Assembly: GCF_900129245.1 (NCBI RefSeq)
Contig: NZ_FQUT01000002.1
Coordinates: 434,001 to 498,000 of the forward strand
Length of the DNA stretch: 64,000 bases
Direction: 5' to 3'
Source: Chryseobacterium arachidis
GTDB lineage: Bacteria > Bacteroidota > Bacteroidia > Flavobacteriales > Weeksellaceae
Positions 52,531 to 62,222 of this stretch are shown piece after piece; the first letter of the stretch is position 1; every line of letters starts with the position of its first letter. Both the position numbers and the translations under genes were made by a program. The notes under the pieces were generated by a model. That model was not told where the DNA came from. It saw only the letters and a list, made by a program, of their open reading frames with translations, and made no database searches.

Positions 52531-53439
52531 ATGAAAAAATTTTTAAGCATATTTTTACTTCTGTTTGTATTCAACTTAAGTTTTTCTCAGGAGTTATTAG
52601 CAACGGTTCAGGTGAATTCCCAGCAATTAGGAGGAAGTAACCAGGCTGCATACAAAGCATTGGAGAAAAGTTTAAGAGATTTTATTAACAATACGAGCTG
52701 GACAGGAAAAAGACTTCAGAATTTTGAAAAAATAAAGTCAAATTTCGCTATTGTCATCAGCGCAAGAGAAGGTAATAGATTTACGGGAAGTATCGTGATT
52801 CAGGCAGTTCGTCCTGTTTTTAACACAACGTATGAATCTCCGTTACTGAATCTCCAGGACACACGATTTTCTTTCGATTATGTTGAAAATGAAAATCTTA
52901 TTTTTAATGAAAGACAGTTTTCCGGTAAGAACCTAATTGATGTTATCAGCTTTTACGTCTATGTCATTTTAGGAATGGATGCAGACAGCTTTCAGTCGAT
53001 GGCGGGAACGCAGTGGTACCAGAAAGCCCAGCAGATTGCTCAAAACGGAGAATCTCAAAACACTTACGACGGCTGGAAACAGATTAACGAACCGAGAAGC
53101 CGCTCTATCCTGATCAAAGAAATCATGAGTCCGAACTGGAGCCAATTGCGGGCGACAATCTATTCCTATCACAGAGCAGGAATGGATAATTTATTCAATC
53201 AGGATCAGACACAGGCTAAAAAGGTAATCTTTGATGCATTAATGCAGTTAAAACAATACGAAAATTCTTTCCAGCAGGCTTATTTCTTCAATCTTTTCAT
53301 GGATACTAAAGCGGATGAGATCTTTAATGTCTTTAATTCCGGAAACAACGGAGGTATCGTTTTGGGTGATCTTAAAAACGAAATGATTATTCTTTCTCCA
53401 AAGAATACCGAAGCCAGATGGAACAAATGGAAACAGTAA
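52531..53439 (+). CDS. DUF4835 family exported protein (PorD-like)
   Basis: 302 aa with signal peptide KKFLSIFLLLFVFNLSFSQ. The sequence ELLATVQVNSQQLGGSN followed by NTSWTGKRLQNFEKIK, then ARPVF-like strands, YVYVILGMDADSF and LFFD-like FFNLFMDTKADE, matches the DUF4835 family. This family lies between coaBC and recN throughout Flavobacteriia. It has been linked to the type IX secretion system under the name PorD, a role known from the family rather than shown here. It is co-directional with both neighbours. Confidence 0.8.
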   Translation: MKKFLSIFLLLFVFNLSFSQELLATVQVNSQQLGGSNQAAYKALEKSLRDFINNTSWTGKRLQNFEKIKSNFAIVISAREGNRFTGSIVIQAVRPVFNTTYESPLLNLQDTRFSFDYVENENLIFNERQFSGKNLIDVISFYVYVILGMDADSFQSMAGTQWYQKAQQIAQNGESQNTYDGWKQINEPRSRSILIKEIMSPNWSQLRATIYSYHRAGMDNLFNQDQTQAKKVIFDALMQLKQYENSFQQAYFFNLFMDTKADEIFNVFNSGNNGGIVLGDLKNEMIILSPKNTEARWNKWKQ

Positions 53440-53501
53440 GTTAACTTGAATGCTGAAATCTAAAGTTCTATATTTGCAATAGCCAAACAATTGCTACACC
53501 A

Positions 53502-55151
53502 ATGCTTTCGAGAATTTACATTAAAAACTTTGCGCTGATTGATACCCTTGAGGTATCGCTAAAAAACGGCTTACAGGTCATCACCGGAGAAACCGGGGCG
53601 GGAAAATCTATTATTTTAGGGGCGCTCCGACTGATCCTTGGTGAAAGAGCAGATGTAAAATCGATCTCAAAAGCCGAAGAAAAAAGTATTGTTGAAACAG
53701 AGTTTTCTCTCAACAATCAGTTCAAAAAATTCTTCATTGAAAATGATCTGGATTATGAACATCAGACCATTATCCGAAGAGAAATTCTGCCTTCCGGAAA
53801 GTCAAGAGCCTTTATCAATGATGTTCCGGTAACATTGGATATTTTGAGGGAATTATCTTCTCAGTTAATTGATATCCACTCACAATTTGAGACATCTAAC
53901 CTTTTTACTTCAGAATATCAGTTTAAAATTATTGACGGGCTTTCTGAAAACAAACAGCTGATCAATGATTATCAGCATGAATTTTCAGACTTTCAAAGCC
54001 TGAAAACGCAGCTTAAAAAACTTCAGATACAGCTTTCTGAGAACAGAAAAGAAAGTGATTACAAAGAATTTTTATTAAACGAGCTTGAAGAACTGCATTT
54101 GGACAATGTAGATTACGAAGAACTTCAGAATCAGCTTTCCATTCAGGAAAATGCAGAAATGATTTCAGAAAATCTTGCACAGGTTCTGTCGAGATTCCAT
54201 CAGGAAGAAGTTGGAATTTTATCTTTCTTTAATGAAGCTAAAAATAAACTGTCAAAGATTGCAGAAGTTTCCAGCAGCTTTGCCGAGCTTGATGAAAGGC
54301 TGGAAATGGCTTTTGTTGAACTGAAAGATATCATTTCCGAGCTTGAAGATGAAGCAGAAAGAATCGAGGTTAACCCTGAAAATTTAGCTTTGCTAATCGA
54401 ATTAAACAACAGGATCAATAATCTTTTTGTGAAACACAATGCTGCTGATATTACTGAATTAAAGGAAATCAGAGATCAATTGTCAGGCGAACAGCAAGGC
54501 GCTTCAGAATTGGAATCTCAAATCGAAGAGATCGAAGAAAATATTTCCAAAAAAGAAAAAACACTTCAGAATTTAGCCGAAAAACTATCCAAAAACAGAA
54601 AAAAAAGCGTTCCTGTTTTCATTAAAAAAGCAGAAACATTGCTTAAAAAACTAGGTCTTGAAAAAGCAAGAGTTGATATCGAACTACAGGATTCTGGAGA
54701 TTTTAATCAATTTGGAAAAGAAAATATTCAGCTTTTATTTCAGGCGAATTCCGGTTTTCCATTAAAGCCGATTCAAACCGCAATTTCGGGTGGAGAAAGA
54801 TCAAGAGTGATGTTGGCGGTAAAGAAAATCATTGCGGAAAGTGATGAGCTTCCGACCTTAATTTTAGACGAAATCGATACCGGAGTTTCAGGAAAAGTGG
54901 CCGAGGAAATCGGAAATCTGATGCGCGAAATGTCGACAGATATGCAATTGATCGTCATTTCTCACTTGGCGCAGGTTGCTGCAAAAGGGAATAACAATTA
55001 TAAAGTTTTGAAACAAGACATTGCCGGAAAAACTCAGTCAACCATTGTTCCGTTAAGTGATGCCGAAAAATTAAACGAAATTGCACAGTTGCTTTCAGGA
55101 AGTAAGATTACGGAAGCGGCTTTGGCGCAGGCGAAAGAGCTCATAGGATAA
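53502..55151 (+). CDS. recN: DNA repair protein RecN
   Basis: 549 aa SMC-like ATPase: Walker A ITGETGAGKSI, long coiled coil (about 150-360), ABC signature ISGGERSRVMLAVK, Walker B PTLILDEIDTGVSG and the H-loop ISHLAQVA. It tethers broken DNA ends and supports RecA-dependent double-strand-break repair. It is in the conserved location after the DUF4835 gene. No palindrome like the LexA-like operators at 16468 and 16501 is seen in the 62-bp gap before it. Confidence 0.95.
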   Translation: MLSRIYIKNFALIDTLEVSLKNGLQVITGETGAGKSIILGALRLILGERADVKSISKAEEKSIVETEFSLNNQFKKFFIENDLDYEHQTIIRREILPSGKSRAFINDVPVTLDILRELSSQLIDIHSQFETSNLFTSEYQFKIIDGLSENKQLINDYQHEFSDFQSLKTQLKKLQIQLSENRKESDYKEFLLNELEELHLDNVDYEELQNQLSIQENAEMISENLAQVLSRFHQEEVGILSFFNEAKNKLSKIAEVSSSFAELDERLEMAFVELKDIISELEDEAERIEVNPENLALLIELNNRINNLFVKHNAADITELKEIRDQLSGEQQGASELESQIEEIEENISKKEKTLQNLAEKLSKNRKKSVPVFIKKAETLLKKLGLEKARVDIELQDSGDFNQFGKENIQLLFQANSGFPLKPIQTAISGGERSRVMLAVKKIIAESDELPTLILDEIDTGVSGKVAEEIGNLMREMSTDMQLIVISHLAQVAAKGNNNYKVLKQDIAGKTQSTIVPLSDAEKLNEIAQLLSGSKITEAALAQAKELIG

Positions 55152-55181
55152 ACTTTTGATTTTAGATTTACTAACCTCTAA

Positions 55182-55688
55182 ATGGAAAAAAATCAACTTT
55201 TAAAATTAATTTATGAAGAAATTGATTTTGTAGAAGGGGAAATTAAAGAAGATAAAATCATTTGGAAGGATATTTTCGGAGGTGAGAATTCTGTTTCCAA
55301 ATTTAATATCGTCTTTCGAAATAATCAATACGCATGGTATGAAATGAATGAGGTCGGAAATGATAAACTTAAAATAAAAATAAATCCAAATTTTATTCTA
55401 GAGTGGAAAGTTCCCGTAAATTCCATGGGGGTTTCTTACAGGGGCTGCAGATTTATAGATTTCTGTCATAATTTTTTAATACTCGTTTATGCAGATAAAC
55501 ATCGTGATCAATTGGTTTTTATCAACACTGAAACATTTACATTAGATAAGATACGTTTAGATCTAGAAAGATTTAGAGTGGAATTGAAATCCGATGAGTT
55601 AGTTATAAAAGACTTTTTAAGTGGAAGTCACAGATATTTAATCAGAATCGGTGATGGAAATTTTACGAAGCAAGTCATTACAAGTTAA
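55182..55688 (+). CDS. Hypothetical protein (168 aa)
   Basis: Soluble, strand-rich protein with no signal peptide: NNQYAWYEMNEVGNDKLKIKINP, then GVSYRGCRFIDFCHNFLIL and DKHRDQLVFINTETFTLDKI. It looks like a beta-propeller-blade or immunity-type fold, but I recognise no family. It follows recN by 30 nt and could be co-transcribed. It may be lineage-specific. Confidence 0.6.
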   Translation: MEKNQLLKLIYEEIDFVEGEIKEDKIIWKDIFGGENSVSKFNIVFRNNQYAWYEMNEVGNDKLKIKINPNFILEWKVPVNSMGVSYRGCRFIDFCHNFLILVYADKHRDQLVFINTETFTLDKIRLDLERFRVELKSDELVIKDFLSGSHRYLIRIGDGNFTKQVITS

Positions 55689-55802
55689 ATGATTTGCAAA
55701 ATATCTTTAGCTTTCTATATTTTAATTCTAATTTTTGTCAATCGGGACAATTAATTCTGTAACATTTTTATCCTTATATTCACTAATATAAAAAAGATAA
55801 CA

Positions 55803-57266
55803 ATGTTTATAAAATTCCTGAGACTAGAAATTAAGAGTTTTTTTAGAGGTAGTTCTTTGGGCATCAACCTCGCCATGAAGATCCTGCGCTTTATTGGAAT
55901 TTTGTATTTCATGGCCTGCCTGGTCGGAGGTGCTTTTCTGGCATTTTACTACATCCGGGAAGAGATGAATATGGATCCTGTTAAAGTCGTTTCAAAATTC
56001 TTAATCATCGCCTGGACGGCAGACCTGATCTTCAAATACCTATGGCAGGAAATGCCGACACAAAATATAAAGCCTTTTCTCACCTTGAATATTTCTAAAA
56101 AAACATTGGTAAATTACATGCTGGGCAAAACATTCCTGTCCGCTTTCAGCTGGCTGAATTCACTGTTTTTTATCACGTTTTCTGTAATTGCTTTGTTTTA
56201 TGGGTATAATATTCCGGGTACTTTTGCCTGGCTTGTCGGAGTTTCATTACTTTTTTATTTAAACAATTTTATTAATATTCTTTTTAACGATAAGGAAAAT
56301 ATAGCCATCGCCGTCGGTTGTCTCATTGCAGCTGTGGCAGGATTGGCATATTATAACATTATTCCGGTCCTCAACTATTCCGAGGAATTTTTCTACAGTT
56401 TTTATGAAAAACCTTATTTTGTCGTAATTTCCGTTCTCCTGTTTTTTGCTTTATGGAAAGTCAGCTTTAGGCATATTTACCAGGTTTTTTATTTGGATGA
56501 AGGTCTGGAAGCAAAGAAAACAGTAGGAAGGACAGAAAATATCGCTTTCCTGAATAAATACGGAGCCATCGGAACTTTCATTAATAATGACATTAAAATG
56601 TTGAGACGAAACAAGGTAACAAAAGGGGTTCTGCTTGGAAGTGTCATGTTCCTTTTTTATGGAATGTTGATGTTTTCTTCACCGATCTATAAGACTCCTG
56701 CCATGATGATGTTCATGGGACTGTTTGTTACCGGAGGATTTCAATTCATGTTCGGCCAGAGGGTTCCGGCTTTCGATAGTTCTTATTATCCTTTAATGAT
56801 GACGCTGAATGTGCCTTATAAAGAATATTTAAAGGCAAAATGGTGGCTGATGAATATTGTAACTGTTTTTTCAATGATTCTGGCAGTATGCTACGCCTAT
56901 TTTGGCTGGAATATGTATCTTACTTTCTTTGCTGCCGGAATTTACAATATTGGAGTGAATTCCCAGTTTACGCTTTGGTCCGGAGCTTTCAACAAAATGC
57001 AGATCGATCTTAATGCTAAAGAAAAAAGGTTCGGGCAGAAAAACAGCTTTAATATGAAATCTCTATTGCTGCTGATTCCTAAAATGCTTCTCCCGATGAT
57101 TGTTTTCGCACTGATGCAGCGCTTCTTCGATATTACAGCTGCAGTAATCAGTATCGCCATTTTAGGATTCATTGGGTTTTTATTAAGAGAAAAGATCTTC
57201 GATATCATTGTAAAGCATTACAAAGTAGAAAAATACAGTACATTAAACGCATTCAAAAAAGATTAA
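55803..57266 (+). CDS. DUF5687 family membrane protein, ABC exporter permease
   Basis: 487 aa with about ten transmembrane helices (for example FIGILYFMACLVGGAFLAFYY, shortened here by one group, then FLIIAWTADLIF, YLNNFINILF and AVISIAILGFIGFLL). It lies 1 nt before a gene for an ABC ATPase, so the two form an ABC-2-like transporter. The substrate is unknown. DUF5687 is typical of Bacteroidota and this pairing is standard for it. Confidence 0.85.
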   Translation: MFIKFLRLEIKSFFRGSSLGINLAMKILRFIGILYFMACLVGGAFLAFYYIREEMNMDPVKVVSKFLIIAWTADLIFKYLWQEMPTQNIKPFLTLNISKKTLVNYMLGKTFLSAFSWLNSLFFITFSVIALFYGYNIPGTFAWLVGVSLLFYLNNFINILFNDKENIAIAVGCLIAAVAGLAYYNIIPVLNYSEEFFYSFYEKPYFVVISVLLFFALWKVSFRHIYQVFYLDEGLEAKKTVGRTENIAFLNKYGAIGTFINNDIKMLRRNKVTKGVLLGSVMFLFYGMLMFSSPIYKTPAMMMFMGLFVTGGFQFMFGQRVPAFDSSYYPLMMTLNVPYKEYLKAKWWLMNIVTVFSMILAVCYAYFGWNMYLTFFAAGIYNIGVNSQFTLWSGAFNKMQIDLNAKEKRFGQKNSFNMKSLLLLIPKMLLPMIVFALMQRFFDITAAVISIAILGFIGFLLREKIFDIIVKHYKVEKYSTLNAFKKD

Positions 57267-57267
57267 T

Positions 57268-57990
57268 ATGATCACGATTAATAATTTATCCAAAACTTAC
57301 GGTAATGCAACCGTTTTACATATAGAAAACCTTGAAATTCCCAACGGTGAAACATTCGGCTTGGTAGGAAATAACGGAGCGGGAAAAACGACGCTTTTCA
57401 GCTTAATGCTGGATCTGATTCAGGCGACAACCGGATTTGTAAGCATCGATGGAATTAAAGTCAATGAATCTGAAGCATGGAAAAATAAAGTCTCCGCTTT
57501 TGTGGATGATTCTTTTCTGATCGGCTATTTAACACCGGAAGAATATTTTTATTTCATCGGAGAACTGAGGGGGCAGAATAAAGCTTCTGTTGATGAGTTT
57601 GTAAAACAGTTCCACGATCTTTTTAATGGCGAAATTTTGAATTCCGGAAAATATGTCCGTGATCTGTCAAAAGGAAATCAGAAGAAAGTAGGAATTGTGG
57701 GGGCAATCATCGGAAATCCTGAAATAATTATTCTGGATGAGCCTTTTGCGAATCTGGATCCTTCTACGCAAATCAAGCTTAAAAATTTAATTAAAGAATT
57801 ATCTAAACAGGATGGCGTGACTTTCCTTATTTCAAGCCACGATCTTTCGCATACAACAGAAGTCTGCAACAGAATCGTGGTGGTAAACAAAGGTCAATTG
57901 GTAAAAGACATTCAGACCAATCCGGAAACGCTGAAAGATCTTGAACAATATTTTGCGGATCAGGTTTCTTTTCCTTCTGAAGTTGTTTAA
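57268..57990 (+). CDS. ABC transporter ATP-binding protein
   Basis: 240 aa. Walker A GLVGNNGAGKTTLF, signature LSKGNQKKVGI, Walker B EIIILDEPFANLDPS and H-loop ISSHDLSHT. The signature LSKGN (instead of LSGGQ) is typical of ATPases of the exporter type that pair with ABC-2 permeases. It is translated directly behind the DUF5687 permease. Confidence 0.92.
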   Translation: MITINNLSKTYGNATVLHIENLEIPNGETFGLVGNNGAGKTTLFSLMLDLIQATTGFVSIDGIKVNESEAWKNKVSAFVDDSFLIGYLTPEEYFYFIGELRGQNKASVDEFVKQFHDLFNGEILNSGKYVRDLSKGNQKKVGIVGAIIGNPEIIILDEPFANLDPSTQIKLKNLIKELSKQDGVTFLISSHDLSHTTEVCNRIVVVNKGQLVKDIQTNPETLKDLEQYFADQVSFPSEVV

Positions 57991-58011
57991 TTTAAAATAA
58001 AACTGATAATA

Positions 58012-58935
58012 ATGAATATCGAATCTCAAAATGTGACTGATTATCCCAACAGCAATACGATTTTCATGGTTTGGAGATTGATAGATGATCCAAAACTTAA
58101 GGGAACTTTCCAGCAATTATGTGCTCTGGTTTTAAATTTAAATAATTCCGTTTTCAACAGGTTTCCCGACAGCAGAGCAAGCTGCGTCATGGGAATTGGC
58201 CATAATGCATGGAATATTTTAGATCTTCCAACCCCGCTTCCGAAAGAGCTGGTGAATTTTGAAGAAATAAAAGGGGTAAAACATACCGCCGTTTCTACGC
58301 CGGGAGATTTACATTTTCATTTAAGAGCGGATGACAAAAGCATTATTTTCGATATGGCTATTGAAATTTCAAAATTATTAACGCCTGTTGCAGAAAGTAT
58401 CTTGGAAATTCATGGTTTTAAATATTGGGATGACCGCTCAATTCTTGGTTTTGTAGACGGAACAGAAAACCCGCATAATGAAGACCGTGATTTCTTCGCT
58501 AAAGTTGGCGATGAAGATGTGCAGTATAAAGGAGGAAGTTATCTTTTTACTCAAAAATATCTTCACAATATGAATGCCTGGCGAAGCCTTTCCACAGAAG
58601 ATCAGGAAAAAGTTATCGGAAGATCAAAAGAAAATGATATTGAAATGTCCGATGAGGTGAAGCCTTCAAATTCTCATATTGCTTTGGCGAATATCGGAGA
58701 TGATTTGAAAATAGTTCGGGACAATATGCCTTTCGGAAATCCTTCTATTGGTGAATTCGGAACATATTTTATTTCTTATGCGAATAGTTTTTCTACTACA
58801 AAAAAAATGCTGACCAACATGTTCATTGGCGATCCCGCCGGAAATTATGACCGTATTCTGGATTTCAGCACTGCAGTTACCGGATCGCTTTTCTTTGTTC
58901 CGACAAGAAATATGCTGGATGACTTTTCGGGTTAG
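58012..58935 (+). CDS. Dyp-type peroxidase
   Basis: 307 aa. The family signature ILGFVDGTENP contains the catalytic Asp, and the proximal haem His lies in PSNSHIALANIG. NSFSTTKKMLTNMFIG is part of the haem pocket region. No Tat or Sec signal is present, so it is cytosolic or encapsulated. It oxidises dyes and aromatic compounds with peroxide or handles haem. It follows the ABC exporter genes by 21 nt, possibly in the same operon. Confidence 0.9.
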   Translation: MNIESQNVTDYPNSNTIFMVWRLIDDPKLKGTFQQLCALVLNLNNSVFNRFPDSRASCVMGIGHNAWNILDLPTPLPKELVNFEEIKGVKHTAVSTPGDLHFHLRADDKSIIFDMAIEISKLLTPVAESILEIHGFKYWDDRSILGFVDGTENPHNEDRDFFAKVGDEDVQYKGGSYLFTQKYLHNMNAWRSLSTEDQEKVIGRSKENDIEMSDEVKPSNSHIALANIGDDLKIVRDNMPFGNPSIGEFGTYFISYANSFSTTKKMLTNMFIGDPAGNYDRILDFSTAVTGSLFFVPTRNMLDDFSG

Positions 58936-59032
58936 AAATTTAATTATAGATATTAACAATTTTTCAAATTTAAAAATCTGTAATGGTTATTTATCATGCA
59001 TAAGCTAATTTTGCGTAGTCAAAATTTAATGT

Positions 59033-59665
59033 ATGGAATTAATTGAAAAACTGAACTGGAGATTTGCTACCAAAGCAATGAACGGTCAGAAAGTACCACA
59101 GGAAAAAGTGGATAAAATATTGGAAGCCGCTAGACTAGCACCAACTTCAAGTGGTCTTCAGCCTTTCGAAATCATCGTGATTACCAATCAGGAGATTAAA
59201 GAACAGATTAAGCCCCACGCATGGAATCAGCCACAGATCACGGATTGTTCGCACCTTTTGGTTTTTGCAGCCTGGGATAATTATACGGAAGAAAGAATCA
59301 ATAATATGTTTGATTTGACGAATGATATCAGAGGTTTTAAGAATGAAGGCTGGGAAAATTACAGACAGATGCTGTTAGGTATGTATCCTCAGAGATCTGC
59401 AGAAGAAAACTTTACACACGCTGCAAAACAGGCTTATATCGGATTTGGTGCGGCTATTATTGCTGCTGCGTTCGAGGAAGTGGATTCTACGCCGATGGAA
59501 GGTTTTGTTCCAGAAGAAGTGGATCAGATTTTAAATTTAAAAGAAAAAGGTCTGAAAAGCGTTCTGTTATTGCCATTAGGTTACAGAGATGCTTCAAACG
59601 ACTGGTTGGTAAACCTTACGAAAGTAAGAAAACCGAAAGAAGATTTCGTTACAGAAATCAACTAA
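59033..59665 (+). CDS. NAD(P)H-dependent nitroreductase-family flavoprotein
   Basis: 210 aa. FMN-binding features: NWRFATKAMNGQKVP (R-x-x-x-K), AARLAPTSSGLQPFEIIV, and the C-terminal SVLLLPLGYRDASNDWL. Members reduce nitro compounds or quinones using NAD(P)H. It is a single gene ended by a clear terminator; the natural substrate is unknown. Confidence 0.88.
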   Translation: MELIEKLNWRFATKAMNGQKVPQEKVDKILEAARLAPTSSGLQPFEIIVITNQEIKEQIKPHAWNQPQITDCSHLLVFAAWDNYTEERINNMFDLTNDIRGFKNEGWENYRQMLLGMYPQRSAEENFTHAAKQAYIGFGAAIIAAAFEEVDSTPMEGFVPEEVDQILNLKEKGLKSVLLLPLGYRDASNDWLVNLTKVRKPKEDFVTEIN

Positions 59666-59687
59666 TTATTAATTATTTTACTCATAG

Positions 59688-59727
59688 AAACAGCCTTTCA
59701 GAATTTGAAAGGCTGTTTTATTTTATG
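59688..59727 (+). terminator. Terminator after the nitroreductase gene
   Basis: AAACAGCCTTTCA (59688-59700) pairs with TGAAAGGCTGTTT (59706-59718), followed by a T-rich tract. Strong intrinsic terminator. Confidence 0.9.
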
Positions 59728-59731
59728 GATC

Positions 59732-59764
59732 AAACCTTATAGGTTTTAAAAACCTATAAGGTTT
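59732..59764. repeat. Palindromic intergenic repeat
   Basis: AAACCTTATAGGTTTT is followed at once by AAAACCTATAAGGTTT, a near-perfect 33-bp palindrome between the nitroreductase terminator and hemE. Short palindromes of this kind recur between genes in Chryseobacterium-like genomes and may act as terminators for converging transcripts. Confidence 0.7.
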
Positions 59765-59801
59765 CTTAAAAAGCTTCTTTAAGATTCATCAAAACCAAGA
59801 A

Positions 59802-60839
59802 TTAAAACTGAGTACTCGGTTTCCAATCCACCACCGCTCGGATAAATGCTTCCGCATTTTCCAAAGGAATATTTGGTAAAATTCCGTGTCCTAAGTTGGC
59901 AATATATCGGTCTTTTCCAAAACGGTTGATCATTTCTGTCACCATTTTCTTGATGGTTTCAGGTGTAGAATGTAATCTTGCAGGATCAAAATTTCCCTGA
60001 AGTGTCATCGTGTGATTGGTCAATGTTCTTGCAAATTCCGGCTTGATCGTCCAGTCAACTCCTAAAGCTGAAACCGGAGACTGTACCATATCTTCTAAGG
60101 CAAACCAACATCCTTTTCCGAAAACGACAACGTGAGTTAGTGGGCTTAAAGCTTCAACGATCTGGTTGATATATTTCCAGGAAAACTCCTGATAATCAGC
60201 CGGAGAAAGCATTCCGCCCCAGGAATCGAAAACCTGAACGGCAGAAACCCCTTTTTCAACTTTTCTTTTCAGATAAGCAATCGTAGTATCTGTAATTTTC
60301 TGCAATAACAAGTGAGCCGCTTCCGGTTGCTGAAAACAGAAAGATTTAGCAATATCAAAAGCTTTACTTCCTTTTCCTTCTACACAATAACAAAGAATTG
60401 TCCAGGGTGAACCCGCAAAACCGATCAATGGAATTTCATTGTCTAATTTCTGTAAAGTCAGTTCAATCGCATCAAAAACGTATCCTAAAGTATCATTCAC
60501 GTCCGGAACGGCAACATTCTGTACATCTTCCATCGTTCTGATCGGATTATCCAACCACGGACCCACGCTTTCCTTCATTTTGAAATCGATTCCCATCGCT
60601 TGCGGAACCACCAAAATATCGGAGAACAAAATCGCAGCATCCAAAGGATATCTTCTTATCGGTTGTACAGTGATCTCGGAAGCCAATTCCGGAGTCTGAC
60701 ATCTTGTGAAGAAATCATATTTGTCACGCAGTGCAATGAATTCCGGCAAATATCTTCCGGCTTGTCTCATCATCCAAACGGGTGGTCTTTCTACGGTTTC
60801 TCCGCGAAGTGCTTTTAAATACAGGTCGTTTTTAATCAT
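59802..60839 (-). CDS. hemE: Uroporphyrinogen decarboxylase
   Basis: 345 aa. The N-terminal signature [16 protein letters not shown] and the second motif [19 protein letters not shown] are diagnostic; the active-site Asp is in LFSDILV. The C-terminus has [18 protein letters not shown]. It decarboxylates uroporphyrinogen III to coproporphyrinogen III. It is the last haem gene of the minus-strand cluster, 41 nt after hemD. Confidence 0.95.
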   Translation of the reverse strand: MIKNDLYLKALRGETVERPPVWMMRQAGRYLPEFIALRDKYDFFTRCQTPELASEITVQPIRRYPLDAAILFSDILVVPQAMGIDFKMKESVGPWLDNPIRTMEDVQNVAVPDVNDTLGYVFDAIELTLQKLDNEIPLIGFAGSPWTILCYCVEGKGSKAFDIAKSFCFQQPEAAHLLLQKITDTTIAYLKRKVEKGVSAVQVFDSWGGMLSPADYQEFSWKYINQIVEALSPLTHVVVFGKGCWFALEDMVQSPVSALGVDWTIKPEFARTLTNHTMTLQGNFDPARLHSTPETIKKMVTEMINRFGKDRYIANLGHGILPNIPLENAEAFIRAVVDWKPSTQF

Positions 60840-60880
60840 AATATATTAGACTGATATTGCCAAAAAGACAATGTAACTAT

Positions 60881-61564
60881 TCAATTTTTGTTTACAAATT
60901 CCTTTTTTATTAAATCCAGAAGAGAGATCAGATTGTTTCCTTCTGAAGTAAAAACCGATTGTGAAGTATATTTTCTCAACTCGCCGGAAGTGGTTTCCCC
61001 GATCGAAAAAAGCATCAAATCCTGAAAAGAATTTTGTTTTGCAAAACTACGAACTCCGCTCGGACTAAAAAAGACGGCAGCATGATATTTTTCAGTTATC
61101 AACGGATTGATTTCCTCGGTGTTGTAAACCGTAATTTTTTTATACTTGATATTTTGAAGTGGAAGCTCTTTATCCAGCACACTTATAGCTAAATTTCCAC
61201 AGAAATGCAAAAATGTTTCATACTGACAGTGATGCGTGATGAATTTCGATAATGTTTCGGCATTTTTTAACACTTTAAAAGTTCCGAAGCCGTGTTTTCT
61301 GAGTTCGCGTTTTGTTTTTTCGCCCACGCAATAAATTTTATTGTAGTTCTTTGCCGTGAAATCTTCATTAGGTTTAAAACCATTTTTAAAAAATGAGGAA
61401 ACTCCATTCACGCTTGTAAAAATCAGCGAATAATTTTTTAAATCGAATGGATCTGTTTTGATAGAATTTGTTTTAATTACCTCAATACAATCCGCCAGAA
61501 TATCTTCTCCCAATTCTTTGGAAATTATCTTTGGATCTATATTTTTGGTAAATAAAATTTTCAT
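60881..61564 (-). CDS. hemD: Uroporphyrinogen-III synthase
   Basis: 227 aa. This divergent family shows its usual two-domain pattern: MKILFTKNIDPK, LIFTSVNGVSSFF, YCVGEKTKRELRKHGF, then YHAAVFFSPSGVRSFAK and LFSIGETTSGELRKY. It closes hydroxymethylbilane into uroporphyrinogen III. It overlaps the amidase gene by 1 nt and precedes hemE. Confidence 0.88.
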   Translation of the reverse strand: MKILFTKNIDPKIISKELGEDILADCIEVIKTNSIKTDPFDLKNYSLIFTSVNGVSSFFKNGFKPNEDFTAKNYNKIYCVGEKTKRELRKHGFGTFKVLKNAETLSKFITHHCQYETFLHFCGNLAISVLDKELPLQNIKYKKITVYNTEEINPLITEKYHAAVFFSPSGVRSFAKQNSFQDLMLFSIGETTSGELRKYTSQSVFTSEGNNLISLLDLIKKEFVNKN

Positions 61565-62220
61565 TAAGGCTTATCTTTTAAATGTAAATCGGCGACCTGA
61601 AGTCTTACTTTATTCATGAACTCTTTTCCGGGATCTTCTTTTGCAGTGAAATAATTAGGATCTGATTCCTTCCAAAGTTTAGAATTTCTGAAAATCCCAT
61701 ATTCTGAATGTCCGATGAGATATTCAATTTTATATTTTTGAGTTAAATATCGCACTAATTGCACATTGGCTGCGATTTGTTTATCTGTGAGTGGTTCTTT
61801 TTTGCTTCCGATATTTTCAACTCCGATAGCGCAGTAATTTAATCCAATCGTATGTCTTGCAAATTGTGTCGGTTCCATCAGTTGATAAATGGTTCCGTCC
61901 CTGTCAATGATAAACTGCGAAGAAACATTTAATGTACTTTGTTTTTTCAAAGTACTTCTTCCGCTTTCCAGATTTGTTTTGTTAAAATATTTAAAGTTGC
62001 TTTCCACATTTCCTCCCGCAGTGTAATGAAGGACGATCATTTTGGGAACAATTGTCGGCGTTTTTTGAACCAAACCATGATGATCTTTCAAATATTCTAA
62101 GCTCAAGCGAACTCTCTCCGCAGAATAATTGATAGGCTTATTAATTATTTTGGGTTCGTTTTTTTGTCCATTCACTAAACCTATCATCAATACGAACAAA
62201 AAGCAAATAATATTCTTCAT
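61564..62220 (-). CDS. N-acetylmuramoyl-L-alanine amidase (Amidase_2), exported
   Basis: 218 aa with signal peptide KNIICFLFVLMIGLVNGQ. Zinc-amidase motifs: KMIVLHYTAGG (His ligand), SSQFIIDRDGTIYQL, FARHTIGLNYCAIGVENIG (second His) and YLIGHSEYG. It cleaves the lactyl-Ala bond of peptidoglycan. It sits inside the haem cluster between the DUF1287 gene and hemD, overlapping hemD by 1 nt. A functional link with haem synthesis is not evident. Confidence 0.9.
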   Translation of the reverse strand: MKNIICFLFVLMIGLVNGQKNEPKIINKPINYSAERVRLSLEYLKDHHGLVQKTPTIVPKMIVLHYTAGGNVESNFKYFNKTNLESGRSTLKKQSTLNVSSQFIIDRDGTIYQLMEPTQFARHTIGLNYCAIGVENIGSKKEPLTDKQIAANVQLVRYLTQKYKIEYLIGHSEYGIFRNSKLWKESDPNYFTAKEDPGKEFMNKVRLQVADLHLKDKP

Positions 62221-62222
62221 AT